Assembly: GCF_001039355.2 (NCBI RefSeq)
Contig: NW_019774692.1
Location: forward strand, 258,106-322,105
DNA: 64,000 nt
Direction of reading: 5' to 3'
Origin: Lingula anatina
Lineage: Eukaryota > Brachiopoda > Lingulata > Lingulida > Lingulidae
Within the stretch, counting starts at the first letter, position 1; each line of letters starts with the position of its first letter. Below the pieces are notes generated by a model. The model saw only the letters and a program-made list of their open reading frames with translations, did no database searches and was not told the origin of the DNA. Both the position numbers and the translations under genes were made by a program. This document shows positions 54,579-64,000 of this stretch, in pieces.

Positions 54579-54613
54579 CATTATATTAATATGTTTTTTT
54601 TTTTTTTTTTCAA
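54579..54613 (-). promoter_or_regulatory. Promoter with a 17-A tract between -35 and -10 boxes
   Basis: On the minus strand: TTGAAA (using the first three A of the run), 14 more A plus CA (16-base spacer), then TATTAA followed by TATAAT and GGAG-TATG. The A-run covers 54594-54610. Length change in such a tract would alter box spacing. The 400 bp upstream (to 55016) is AT-rich with no gene. Confidence 0.6.
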
Positions 54614-54616
54614 GTC

Positions 54617-55016
54617 TTTTTTAAAATTTTTATTAAAAATATATGAAAAAAATGTTATTCTTTTAATTTAGTAATAAATTCATATCATTTTATGATACAA
54701 ATTTATAAATAATCTTAAAAAATTAAATAATATTACTATATTCTTATAATTCTTTTTAAAAATCAAAATTATAATAATATACTTTAGCTCATAATTTTAC
54801 TTTAATGAATAACAAATTAATATTTTGTTAATTTCATTAATATATTTAAAAAATATTTTAATGTTGTTTAAATTTAATTTATAATTTAATATTTAAATAA
54901 TATAATCTTAATATTTTTAATAATTTTAAAAGAGTTTTTAATTTAATTATTTTTATATTATATACAAATGTATTTTTAAACCAAAATTATCTTTAAACAT
55001 TAAATTTAAAAAATTA
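54617..55016. other. Gene-free intergenic stretch
   Basis: AT-rich, no reading frame supported by composition or signals on either strand. No repeat or RNA fold stands out. Confidence 0.5.
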
Positions 55017-57926
55017 TTATGAAAAACCAAGTTTTTGTTTAAGTTGACTATTTTCTGATTCAAAAGTAACATCATATTTGCCATTATTATTTAATGTAAT
55101 TTTACCAGTACCTATTTCTTCATCTGTTGATCATCAATAAGCATTATCTTTAAAAATAACAAAACTTAATTCATCTTTACTGTATTTTTGATCTAAATCG
55201 ATTTTAAAATAAACATCATAATTATCAATTTGAAATCCTGTTTGAATTTCATCACCTGAAACACTCATTGTATTAATTCCTTTAGTTTCAAAAAATTCTT
55301 TAATTTTATTTAAATCAATTTTATATTTAACACTTGAATCATATGAATTAACGTTTTTTACTCATTCTAAAATAGTTTTTAATTGAATTATGTTTTTATT
55401 TTGTACAAATGTATCTAAAAAACTACCATCATGATTAAAAGAATTAAATGTAATACTATTTTCTTCATTAAAATGCATATTTGATTTTTGTTCTTCTTCA
55501 ATTGCAAAATTTTTTCATCTTTTAATAATTGACTTTATTTCATCTGTATAAATAGTATTAATTTTATTTTTTATAATATCTTTTAATCAAGTTTCTATAC
55601 TATTTAATTGTGTTTTTGTTTTGTGATTTTTTAATTTATCTTTTTTAAATATACCATTATCATTAATATCTTCTCTTTTTAAAAATGTTGTTTCTGTAAA
55701 ACCATTTCCATCTAAAACTTCTTTAATTAATTCATTTAAAACATCTTCTTCTGATTGATCAATCAAAATTTCTATCAAAATAGCTTTTTCTATTTCTTCT
55801 TCCATGTCATCATCAATAATATCTATTCATGATTTAATCTTATTCAATTTTGAAACATCAAGAATTTTTTCAATATTTTCTTCATTTAATTCTTTTTCAC
55901 TATAATTAAAAAAACCATCAAATTCATTCAAATTTTCATTTAAATCTGTATCTATACTATATATTGTAGGACTTAATTTCAATGCATTAAATTTATCTTT
56001 AGGATCTATTATCTTATTTGCTTTAGATCAAATATTTTTCTTATTTTCATCTAAATTTAATTTAATTTGAGTTTTTAAAATTTTTATTTTTATTTTATTT
56101 GTCTTTAATAAATCTATTCATATATTAATTTGATCTAATTTTTCTTTATCAAAACTATTTAAAGATGTAACTTTAAATAAACCTGTTATTAAATCAAAAT
56201 CATCAACAGTTCATTTGTGTGTACAACCTTCTAAAAAACGACATTCAGTAATTTCTAAAAATGTTTGTTTTTGTTCATTTGTTACTAATTGACCATTACC
56301 ATTAAAATTTTTTAAAACTATTAAAATATCTGATTTCAAATTAAATTCAGTATCTGATAATTTAGGATTTATTGCACTTCTTAAATTTTTTAATTTAATT
56401 CTTGTTACTTCTGAATTATTTTCTAAAGATTCTACTCATTCTTTAATCTTATTTAATTGTAAAATTGTTTTTGAATTTAAAATGTTTTCTTTAAATGAAA
56501 AATCAGATTCAAAATCTTCTTCTTTAAGTGAGGTTGCAATTGGTATTTGATATGAAGTAATACTATTTTTTAATAATTTATAATTTTCTTTTAATTCTGT
56601 TGTATATTCTTCAATTATTTGTTTAATTAAAACTGCTTTATTTATTTTATTTTCATATGTTTTTAAATTAGGTATTCATTCATCAATTATTTTTTCTAAT
56701 TTTTCAGTATCATTAAATTCAGAATTAAAAAATGAATTAAACGTACCATCAATATTTGAAAAATATTCTTTCTTTAATCCATAATCATAATAATTGTTGT
56801 TATTATTTGAAATAAAACCCAAAAGTTCTTTCATCTTTACATCAAAATAAAAATTATCTAAAACTTTTTTAACCAACTCTTTATTTTTTGTTTCTTTTTC
56901 AAATTCTTTTTCTATTTTAATTTTTAACATATTATTATAAAAATTATCAAACGATTCTATTCATGTTTTCAAACTTTCTAAATCATAAAAACTTAATTTA
57001 TCCATAAAAAAATCTATACCTATTTTAAAATCTCCAGTGGTTGCATCAAAATCATTGGTTGAAACAAAATTTATATTTTCAAAACTAAAATAATTTGATA
57101 TTTCTTTTATTCTTAAATTATTTAAACCAAATTTCATAATTTTTTTACTTGAATCATTTCAAAGATTTTTAATTTCTTGTTTCTTGATTTTTAAAACATC
57201 CAAACCTATACTTTTAACTCATCTTAATATTTCATTTAAATAATTTAAATTTTTTATTTCTCTTAACTTAACAATCTCTCCACTTAATAATGAAAAACTT
57301 TCTGCTTTTAATGGATTTTTATTTTTAATTATTTCTAATTCTAATAATTTTTCATCTTCAGTTTTTGTAGGATTTGTTAATACTTTAATAACATCATTTT
57401 TTCTTTTTTCATTTAAATTGTATTCTTCATTAATTTTTTCATAAAGTAATTCTCTTTCAATATCTATTTCTACTGTTTCTAATTTTAAAATTCAATGTTC
57501 AATTTGTTTTTCTAATTCATCATTTAAAAATTTAGAATCTTGTATTTCATTTCAATTTATTTCTCCATTTATTTTATTAAAATAAACATTTATTTTACCT
57601 TCAAAAATAAATACATCTTTTAAATGTAATATTTCTTTAATTCTTGTCAAATCTTTAATTAAAAATGCCTTAAAAATGATTTTAGATAATTCTTTACTAT
57701 CAAAAATATATTTTAAATTTAATAATTTATTAGATAAATTTTCTACAAATTCTTCATCATTAACTTTTAAATTTTTTTTAATATTTGAAAATATATTAAT
57801 TTTTGGTTTTAAATATACACCTCAAAATATAGAAATTATTAAAATAATAGATGTAAATATACTACCAATAAAAATAAAAAACTTGTTATTGAAAATAATA
57901 TTATAAATTTTTGATCAAATTTTCAT
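55017..57926 (-). CDS. Large membrane-anchored repeat protein
   Basis: 969 residues, one frame through many TGA-Trp codons. N-terminal transmembrane helix (about 14-38). The remainder is helical and built from about nine degenerate units of 90-110 residues, each with a core of L-x-x-I-x-x-W-[IV]-x-x-[LI] (for example KLEKIIDEWIPNL, KLNKIKSWIDII, QLNKIKEWVESL, QLKTILEWVKNV). No known family. The start lies 37 bp after the stop of the ABC-2 permease, so it is probably co-transcribed with that transporter. Probably extracellular; role unknown. Confidence 0.7.
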
Positions 57927-57963
57927 AATTTTTAATATTTATATAACAATTTTAAATTTTTTG

Positions 57964-58896
57964 TTATTTATTTTTCTTAAATTTAAGAATTAAAAAGTTT
58001 AAAAAAACAAACAACAAAGTTCAACCAGACATTAAAATTTGTATTTGTCATTTAAAGTTAATTTTTGAAAATTCAATTCAATTTAATAAATTATTTTTCA
58101 TATCACAAATTTTTGTTTTTAAAACATCAACATTATAATATGACATTTCATACATTTCAGATTTATCAGTTGTTTCTCTAATAACTTGATTTAAATCTTT
58201 AAAAATTCCTCCATCAAATCATCCTATTTGAATCAATTTAATAGATGAATAATGTGGAAAAAATATTGAAAATCAATGAATTGTTTTATTTGAAATCAAC
58301 ATATCAGGTGTTATATAACATCCTAACAAAAAAGCATTTATTAACATAAAAGATAAACCAATTGTTTGTGCAGTTGTTTGACTTGAAGATAAATATCCTA
58401 TAAATAAACCTATTAAAGTTGATATAAATATTGTAAAAATAACCCCAATAATTATATTTAAAATATTTTTTGAATTACTTATATGTTTAAATTGTTCAAT
58501 ATTTTTTTCATTTAAAATCATAGAAAAAAATATTGTCATTCAAAATGATAAAAATGAAATAATTACATAAAACAAAAATAAAGCTAAAGGTAAATAAAAT
58601 TTTGGAACAGAAGAAGCTTTTATTTTTTTAAATATAACTGATTTTTTTCAACCTGCAACAATAGAACTAAATGAAATAAGTCCAACAGAAAAAATACCAG
58701 AAGATGCTAATCCAGGTAATAATTTAGGAATATAAAATAAATCATTTTTACCTTTTTCAAAAACAGATCAAAAAATCAACATAACTACTAAAGGTAAAAT
58801 AAAATTTGTAAAAATTAACATATAATTTTTAAAATAATTTCTTGCAACTAAATAAAATAATGCTAAAAAAGTTTGTTTTCTTATAAATGACAACAT
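57964..58896 (-). CDS. ABC-2 type transporter permease
   Basis: 310 residues with six or seven membrane helices; the block GLASSGIFSVGLISFSSIVAG and the late helix pair are typical of ABC-2 permeases. Pairs with the ATPase encoded 19 bp upstream. Possible roles are export of a drug, lipid or polymer. Not further classifiable. Confidence 0.75.
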
Positions 58897-58915
58897 ATTG
58901 TTTGTATACCTTTAA

Positions 58916-59626
58916 TTAATTTTTAATATTTAATATTTTTTTGTGTTCTTCTTTTATTTTTTTTTCAATTTCATTTTTTAAGTTCATTTTATTATTAATT
59001 CTTTTATCTAAAACAATTCCGCTTCTAGTTAATAAAACAACTCTATTACAAATGGATTTAATCTCTTCAAAATTATGTGTAATATAAATTAATGTTAACT
59101 TATTTTTTTTAATATATGTTTTTAAAATATCTAAAACAACAATCCTCATCCATACATCAACACCAGATGTAATTTCATCTAAAATTATATATTTAACACC
59201 TGAAAATAATGCAATATACAATTCAAAACGTTTTCTTTGTCCAAAAGACAAACTATTCATTGATTTTTTTTCAAGTTCTTTAATTTTTAATTTTTTATAA
59301 AGATATTCATCTTTTAAAACACCATAAACATTTGAAAAAAGTAATATAATATCAAAAACCCTTATTCCATAAGGATAACCACCTTCTTGAAAACAAACAT
59401 TTAAGTTTGATAAAAATTTTGTTTTTGAACCAATATATTGAATGTTTCCAGAATCATATTTTTTAATTCCACTAATAATTTCTATTAAAGTTGTTTTTCC
59501 AGCACCATTTGAACCAACTAATGCTAGAATGTCATTTTCATAAAGTTTAAAATTTAAATCATTAAAAACAACATTATTTTTATAACTTTTATTTAAACCT
59601 TTTATTTCTAAAATTGTTTTTTCCAT
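58916..59626 (-). CDS. ABC transporter ATP-binding protein
   Basis: 236 residues. Walker A VGSNGAGKTT near 39, signature NSLSFGQRKR near 134, Walker B YIILDEITSGVD near 158, H-loop ITHNFEEIK near 189. The true start is the Met at 59626 rather than the upstream frame, which would read through the tRNA. Its ATG follows the CCA end of tRNA-Asp by only 4 bases and has no ribosome-binding site. Confidence 0.85.
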   Translation of the reverse strand: MEKTILEIKGLNKSYKNNVVFNDLNFKLYENDILALVGSNGAGKTTLIEIISGIKKYDSGNIQYIGSKTKFLSNLNVCFQEGGYPYGIRVFDIILLFSNVYGVLKDEYLYKKLKIKELEKKSMNSLSFGQRKRFELYIALFSGVKYIILDEITSGVDVWMRIVVLDILKTYIKKNKLTLIYITHNFEEIKSICNRVVLLTRSGIVLDKRINNKMNLKNEIEKKIKEEHKKILNIKN

Positions 59627-59630
59627 AAAA

Positions 59631-59705
59631 TGGCGGACCTGACGAGGATCGAACTCGCTATCTTCTCCTGGACAGGGAGACATGTTACCAGTACACCACA
59701 GGTCC
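59631..59705 (-). tRNA. tRNA-Asp (anticodon GTC)
   Basis: Minus strand: acceptor GGACCTG / CAGGTCC, discriminator G, encoded CCA. Anticodon stem TCTCC/GGAGA with loop CTGTCCA gives GTC. T arm GAGTTCGATCC. Confidence 0.92.
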
Positions 59706-59785
59706 AACAAAACAAATAAATTCATTTTATTATTATTAATTATAAATAAAATTTTAAAAAATATTATAATATTTTAAATAAACAT

Positions 59786-59862
59786 GACTCAGTAGCTCAG
59801 CCTGGTAGAGCACTTGACTGAAGCTCAAGGTGTCAACAGTTCAAATCTGTTCTGAGTCACCA
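59786..59862 (+). tRNA. tRNA-Phe (anticodon GAA)
   Basis: Acceptor GACTCAG / CTGAGTC, discriminator A, CCA encoded. Anticodon stem CTTGA/TCAAG with loop CTGAAGC gives GAA. Convergent with tatD, whose stop lies 3 bp away. Confidence 0.9.
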
Positions 59863-59865
59863 TGT

Positions 59866-60654
59866 TTACTTTAAACCAAATAAATTTAAAGCATTTTTAG
59901 TTGTGTTTTCAACAACACTTTCAAAAGAAATATCTTTTATTTCTGCAATTTTTTCTATTGTAAATTTTATATATTCACAATAATTTATCTTACCCCTAAA
60001 TGGTACTGGTGTTAAATATGGTGCATCTGTTTCTACAACGATTTTTTCCAAAGAAATATTTTTTACAACTTCTCTTAAATTTTTAGCATTAGAAAATGTA
60101 ACAACACCTGAAATAGAAATCAAAAAACCTAAATCAATAAATTTTTTAGCTTGTTTTAATGTACCAGAAAAACAATGAACAATACCTTTTTTTATATTTA
60201 ATTTTTCAATAATACTAATTGCATCTTGATATGATTCTCTTAAATGGAGTAAAACAGGTAAATTATATTTTTTTGATAATTTTAATTGATCTATAAAACA
60301 TTTTTCTTGTTGTTTTTTGGTTGAAAAATTTCTATAATAATCTAATCCTATTTCACCAATAGCTTTTATTTTATTTGTTTTTAACATCATCTCTAATTCA
60401 AGATATTGTTTTTTGTTTCATTGATAAGAATAATTTGGATGACATCCAATTGCTCCAATAACATTTTTATATTTTTGTATTTGTTTTAAAACAATTTTAC
60501 TATCTTTTAATGTTGTAGAAACATTACAAATTCATCCAACATTATTTTTAAATGCTTTATCTATTAATTCTTTTTCTGAAAATTTTTGTTCATTTTTATA
60601 TCTTTCATCAAAAAGATGAAAATGTGTATCAAAAAAACCAAATTTATTTTTCAT
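59866..60654 (-). CDS. tatD: TatD-family metal-dependent DNase
   Basis: 262 residues. DTHFHLF near 9, GEIGLDYY near 97, LLHLRE near 132, IVHCFSGT near 157 and ETDAPYLTPVPFRG near 209 supply the metal ligands of this TIM-barrel family. Start chosen at the Met preceding the DTHFH motif. Confidence 0.92.
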
Positions 60655-60656
60655 TT

Positions 60657-61100
60657 TTATTTTTGTGATTGTTTTTTGTGATTGTTTTTATTTGTAAAAT
60701 TATTTTTTTTATTTAAAAATTTAATATTTATTTTAATTTTTGTTAAAAAAACTTTTGAACAAACTAATGAAAAGTACTTTTCAATTGAAGTTTTATTTTG
60801 ACCAAATTTACCAAACAATAAATTGTTATTATTTGTATCTAAAGTAACAGTTATTTCTTGTAAATGTTTAATTTTTATATCTTTAAATTTTATTATTAAC
60901 TCAAATTCATTTGAAATTAAATCAATAATTTTTTTATTTAAAAAATCAATAATATCTTGATTATTAAAAAATACAACCTCATACTTAATTTTAAAAAAAA
61001 ATATTGATATAACTTTTTTAATAAAATAATAACTTGGTTGTTTTAAAGTTTGATTATATTTATTTATTTTACTTTTTTTATAAAAAACAATTGTCTTCAT
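60657..61100 (-). CDS. jag: KH-domain protein of the Jag/KhpB type
   Basis: 147 residues. The segment LLFGKFGQNKTSIEKYFSLV near 95 is the GxxG loop of a type II KH domain as in Jag/KhpB (I/V-G-K/R-x-G-x-T-L..IQ). The position directly after yidC is the standard one for jag. No R3H domain is obvious, so it is short for the family. Overlaps yidC by 37 bp. Confidence 0.7.
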   Translation of the reverse strand: MKTIVFYKKSKINKYNQTLKQPSYYFIKKVISIFFFKIKYEVVFFNNQDIIDFLNKKIIDLISNEFELIIKFKDIKIKHLQEITVTLDTNNNNLLFGKFGQNKTSIEKYFSLVCSKVFLTKIKINIKFLNKKNNFTNKNNHKKQSQK

Positions 61101-62272
61101 ATACTTGTTTTAATGCCTTTTTTTCTTAAAACTTCGACTTTTTTTCTTTTATCTAACAAAAATTCAAAGAATATTTTTTCTAATATTTCAAAAAATAAAT
61201 TAAATGTAAAGTAGATTGAAACTCCAATAGGGAATGTAAAGAAAAAAACAATAAGCATAACTTGAAATACTATTTGAATTATTTTTCCCTTACTAAAACC
61301 AGCAATTGTGTCTTGTGGAACTTTTGTTACAACTTTTTTTATAACTGTTCTTTGCTTAGATTTAAAATGTCATGTTAAAAAATGTTTTGTTCCTAAAATA
61401 ATAAAGTAAACAATACCAATTATATACATACGTCAATTTTGAAAACTACTACTTTTTAATGAATTTCATATAGATGATGAAAATGAAAATAAAACTTTTG
61501 TGCTTTCAGGATCTTTTAATTCTGTTGTTTTTATTAAATAATTTGCTCTAACAAAAGCAAAAAGAACAAACACAAAAGGCATAAAAACCAAACCATATAA
61601 AGGGCTTGCTTGATTTATTTTATTTTTAGAATATAAAGCATATATTTCTTGTTGTTTCATTTGACGTGATTGCATGCTATTATCTTTTGAATACTTTGTA
61701 TTAATTTCATCAATTTTTGATTGTATTCTTTTCTTTTTTTCTTCCATAACCTTTTTATTTCAAGTGCTATAAAAATTAATCAAACGTAACATCAAACTAA
61801 CCATAAATAATGTAGAAAGAATAATGAAAATGTTACTTAAATTACTTTCATTTATATTCAAACCAAAAATAATACATAATTTTGTAAAAACTCATGAAAC
61901 AGGATAAACAAAAATTATATAAAATGGAGAAATTGTAACATTTACAATATCTGATCATTCTTTTACCAAATGATAATCATATTGATATAATTTGCCATCT
62001 ACAAAATGTAACATCATTCTTCTTTTAAAATCTACATTTTCCAGACCACCACCTAATTCAAAAAAAATACCTGAATAAATTTTTTCTCTTTCACCTGTAC
62101 CAACAGATGAAACACCTATAGACTTTTCAAAAAATAAAGAACCAAGACCTCAAATTGCAATAATAATCATAGAAATTACTAAAAAAATTCTAATTATTTT
62201 TAGTATTTTTACAAAAACATTATCTTTTTTTTTTGCTTTTATAACTAAATTGTTTGACCACTTTTTAAACAT
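61064..62272 (-). CDS. yidC: Membrane protein insertase YidC
   Basis: 402 residues. N-terminal membrane helix, then a soluble region and the conserved core: QASPLYGLVFMPFVFVLFAF and FQVMLIVFFFTFPIGVSIYF. Inserts proteins into the membrane. The frame runs through a TGA-Trp near the end to TAA at 61064, making a 37-bp overlap with the downstream KH gene. Overlaps rnpA by 28 bp. Confidence 0.9.
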
Positions 62273-62589
62273 TTTATTTTTTTTATCTTTTTTTTAATTA
62301 TATTTATATTTTCACATATTTCATTATAATTAAAATCACAAAAATTTTTTTTAGCTATCAAAAACAAATTTAAATCTAATGGTCAATCATTAATTTTAAA
62401 TACAATTGATCTTAATTGTCTTTTTATTTTATTTCTTATAGGTTTATTTTTAAATATTTTTGATGAAGAAAAAGAAAATTTTAATTCTTTGTTATTAAAA
62501 GAAAAAAAACAAAAAATCATTTTTACATTTATTGTTTTGTTTTTTTTAATTAAATTTTGAATTTCTTTATTTTTTAATGCTTTTTTCAA
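62245..62589 (-). CDS. rnpA: Ribonuclease P protein component
   Basis: 114 residues. The signature RNKIKRQLRS near 52 is the family RNR motif. Located between rpmH and yidC as in most bacteria. The frame includes one TGA-Trp and ends at TAG inside yidC. Confidence 0.9.
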
Positions 62590-62591
62590 TA

Positions 62592-62732
62592 TTAACCACT
62601 AACTGTTAATGTTTTACGGTTCTTTTTTCTACGACGTTTTAAAATTAAACGTCCACCTTTAGTAGTCATTCTAGAAAGAAAACCATGTTTTCTTTTTCTT
62701 TTTAATTTTTTTGGTTGTCAAGTTCTTTTCAT
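62592..62732 (-). CDS. rpmH: Ribosomal protein L34
   Basis: 46 residues: [37 protein letters not shown] and TVSG. A TGA at codon 5 is the conserved Trp of L34, direct evidence for UGA as Trp. Ends 2 bp before rnpA. Confidence 0.97.
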
Positions 62733-62929
62733 AATAAAATTAATTTAATTATAAACATTTTTAATATAAATTTCAGATATAAACTTTTTTTAAATTCTTT
62801 TTATATAAAAAATATTATTGTTATTTTAATTATTTTTTTTATATTTGATAATATTTTTTATACTAAAAATTTGTGATTTTATTGTTTAAATAATAAATGT
62901 TTTTTCTAAAGATATAAAATTATTAAAAT
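62733..62929. other. Probable oriC-adjacent region between rpmH and dnaA
   Basis: 197 bp of AT-rich DNA between the divergent rpmH and dnaA genes. One sequence TTATAAACA (62749-62757) is close to the DnaA box TTATNCACA, with no other good match, so the origin may lie elsewhere or use degenerate boxes. Confidence 0.4.
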
Positions 62930-64000
62930 ATGATGTTAAAAAAAATATTTAATACTTGAAATAAAATAAGAGAAGAAATTATAAAAAAAGAAGACTTATA
63001 TTATGTTGAACATTTTTTTGATAATTGTAATCCTAAATGTTTTGAAAACAATACTTTAACTTTTGTTTCAAAATCCAATTTAATTTTTAAAAAGTTAGAA
63101 AGAGATGGTGTTTTTAAACAATTAATGTTTGAAATTCCAGAAATAAAATTTTGTAAAATAAGTTCACCAAAATTAGAGGGTTTAATAATTGACAAATTCA
63201 ATAAAGCAATAATTGATCTTATTGAAAGAATGTTAAATAAAGACTTTAAATTTAATCCTGTTTTTATACATTCAGAACCAGGTTTAGGAAAAACTTTTAT
63301 TTTAGAAAAATTAGAAGATTTATCAAATAAAAACAAAATTTCAACAAAATATATACATACTAACGACTTTATTAAACAAATTTATGATTTATTTAACAAA
63401 AATGAAAGTAAAAAAATAGAAATTTTTAAAAATAATTTAATAAATAAATATGAATTAATATTATTTGATGATATTCAATTTTTAACTGGAAAAGAAAAAA
63501 TATCAGATATTTTTTTTCAAATAATAAATAACAAACATATAAACTTTGTTTTTGCTGCAGATGTTCATCCAGAAGAATTAATAAACATAAACAAAAGAAT
63601 AATTTCAAGATTACAAAAAGGTATAGTTTTAAAAATAGATACTCCAAGTATAGAAGCAGGAATAAAAATTATTGAACAAAAATTACAAGATTTAAATTTT
63701 TCTATTAATAAAATAGATAAACAAGTAATTAAATTTATTTCAAAAAACTTCAGACAAGATATAAGAAAATTAGAAGGTATTGTAAAAAAAATAGTTTTTA
63801 ACTCATGTGAAAAAGTTTTTGATATACATGATTTTAAAAATTTAATAAGTAACTATAAATTTTCAATAGAAAATAAAATAACAGTTCAAAAAATAATAAA
63901 AATAGTTGCAAATTTTTATAGTCTTAATCAAAATAAATTAACTTCTAAACAAAGAAATAAAGAAATAGTTATAGCAAAATATATGTCTATGTATTTAATA
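62930..64000 (+). CDS. dnaA: Chromosomal replication initiator DnaA, 3' end beyond the window
   Basis: The first 357 codons are visible. Walker A HSEPGLGKTF near 121 (the usual first Gly is Ser, then Glu-Pro), Walker B LILFDDIQF near 180, sensor segment VFAADVHPEEL, and the start of domain IV LTSKQRNKEIVIAKYMSMYL. Domain I is short. Two tandem ATG codons; the first is used here. Divergent from rpmH at the standard origin junction. Confidence 0.95.

Noticed and set aside
59627-59725. N-terminal extension of the ABC ATPase frame
   Set aside because: It would translate through tRNA-Asp; the Met at 59626 starts the normal domain.

Overview
The window is from a very AT-rich genome in which TGA codes for tryptophan. 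Nearly every gene only reads through when in-frame TGA codons are translated as Trp, at conserved Trp positions in sigma region 2, the Z1 motif and L34 for example. Together with the gene set this points to a mollicute (Mycoplasma or Hepatoplasma-like); I cannot name the species. The right edge is the origin-proximal rpmH/dnaA junction (dnaA runs off the end at 64000), followed leftwards by rpmH-rnpA-yidC-jag.

Layout. About 1-37,000 is an accessory, defence-rich region. It holds an N6-adenine methyltransferase at the left edge, nfo, an OLD-like ATPase/TOPRIM gene, and a Panacea-type toxin-antitoxin candidate. Next come a ParB-like protein convergent with a second methyltransferase, and small membrane proteins. 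A sigma-70 factor carries an N-terminal DUF4357-like domain. Two copies of a MORC/MutL-like GHKL ATPase are present, one of them in an operon with a Z1 helicase and a stand-alone DUF4357 protein. There is also a second OLD nuclease, a stretch of gene relics, a possible type III toxin-antitoxin locus, a second Panacea gene, and a phase-variable cytosine-C5 methyltransferase with its HNH nuclease. The region ends with a Zn-finger/HEPN-like gene, a DUF4357-HNH fusion, secreted or membrane proteins, and a C39-peptidase ABC exporter. About 37,000-64,000 is mostly housekeeping, almost all on the minus strand, leading away from dnaA: an SNF transporter, ackA, an HD hydrolase, gltX, rpsR, ssb, rpmE, rplL, rplJ with an L10 leader, hpt, purB, purA, pth, prs, rpsF, four tRNAs, an ABC-2 transporter, tatD and the rpmH cluster. 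Large repeat-containing surface proteins are interspersed.

How the parts fit. The accessory region looks like an actively rearranging defence island. A DUF4357-type domain occurs stand-alone beside Z1, fused to a sigma factor (about 82% identity over 111 residues by hand count), fused to an HNH nuclease, and as a relic. GHKL, OLD, HNH and methyltransferase genes all exist as intact copies plus decayed fragments. The C5 methyltransferase is currently out of frame because of a 55-nt TC tract; adding one unit or losing two would restore it. A surface protein gene has a run of 17 A between plausible -35 and -10 boxes. The N-terminal coding module of ribosomal protein L7/L12 reappears at 88% nucleotide identity on an unrelated zinc-ribbon membrane protein. 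All coordinates and identities are from reading by eye; no database search was possible.
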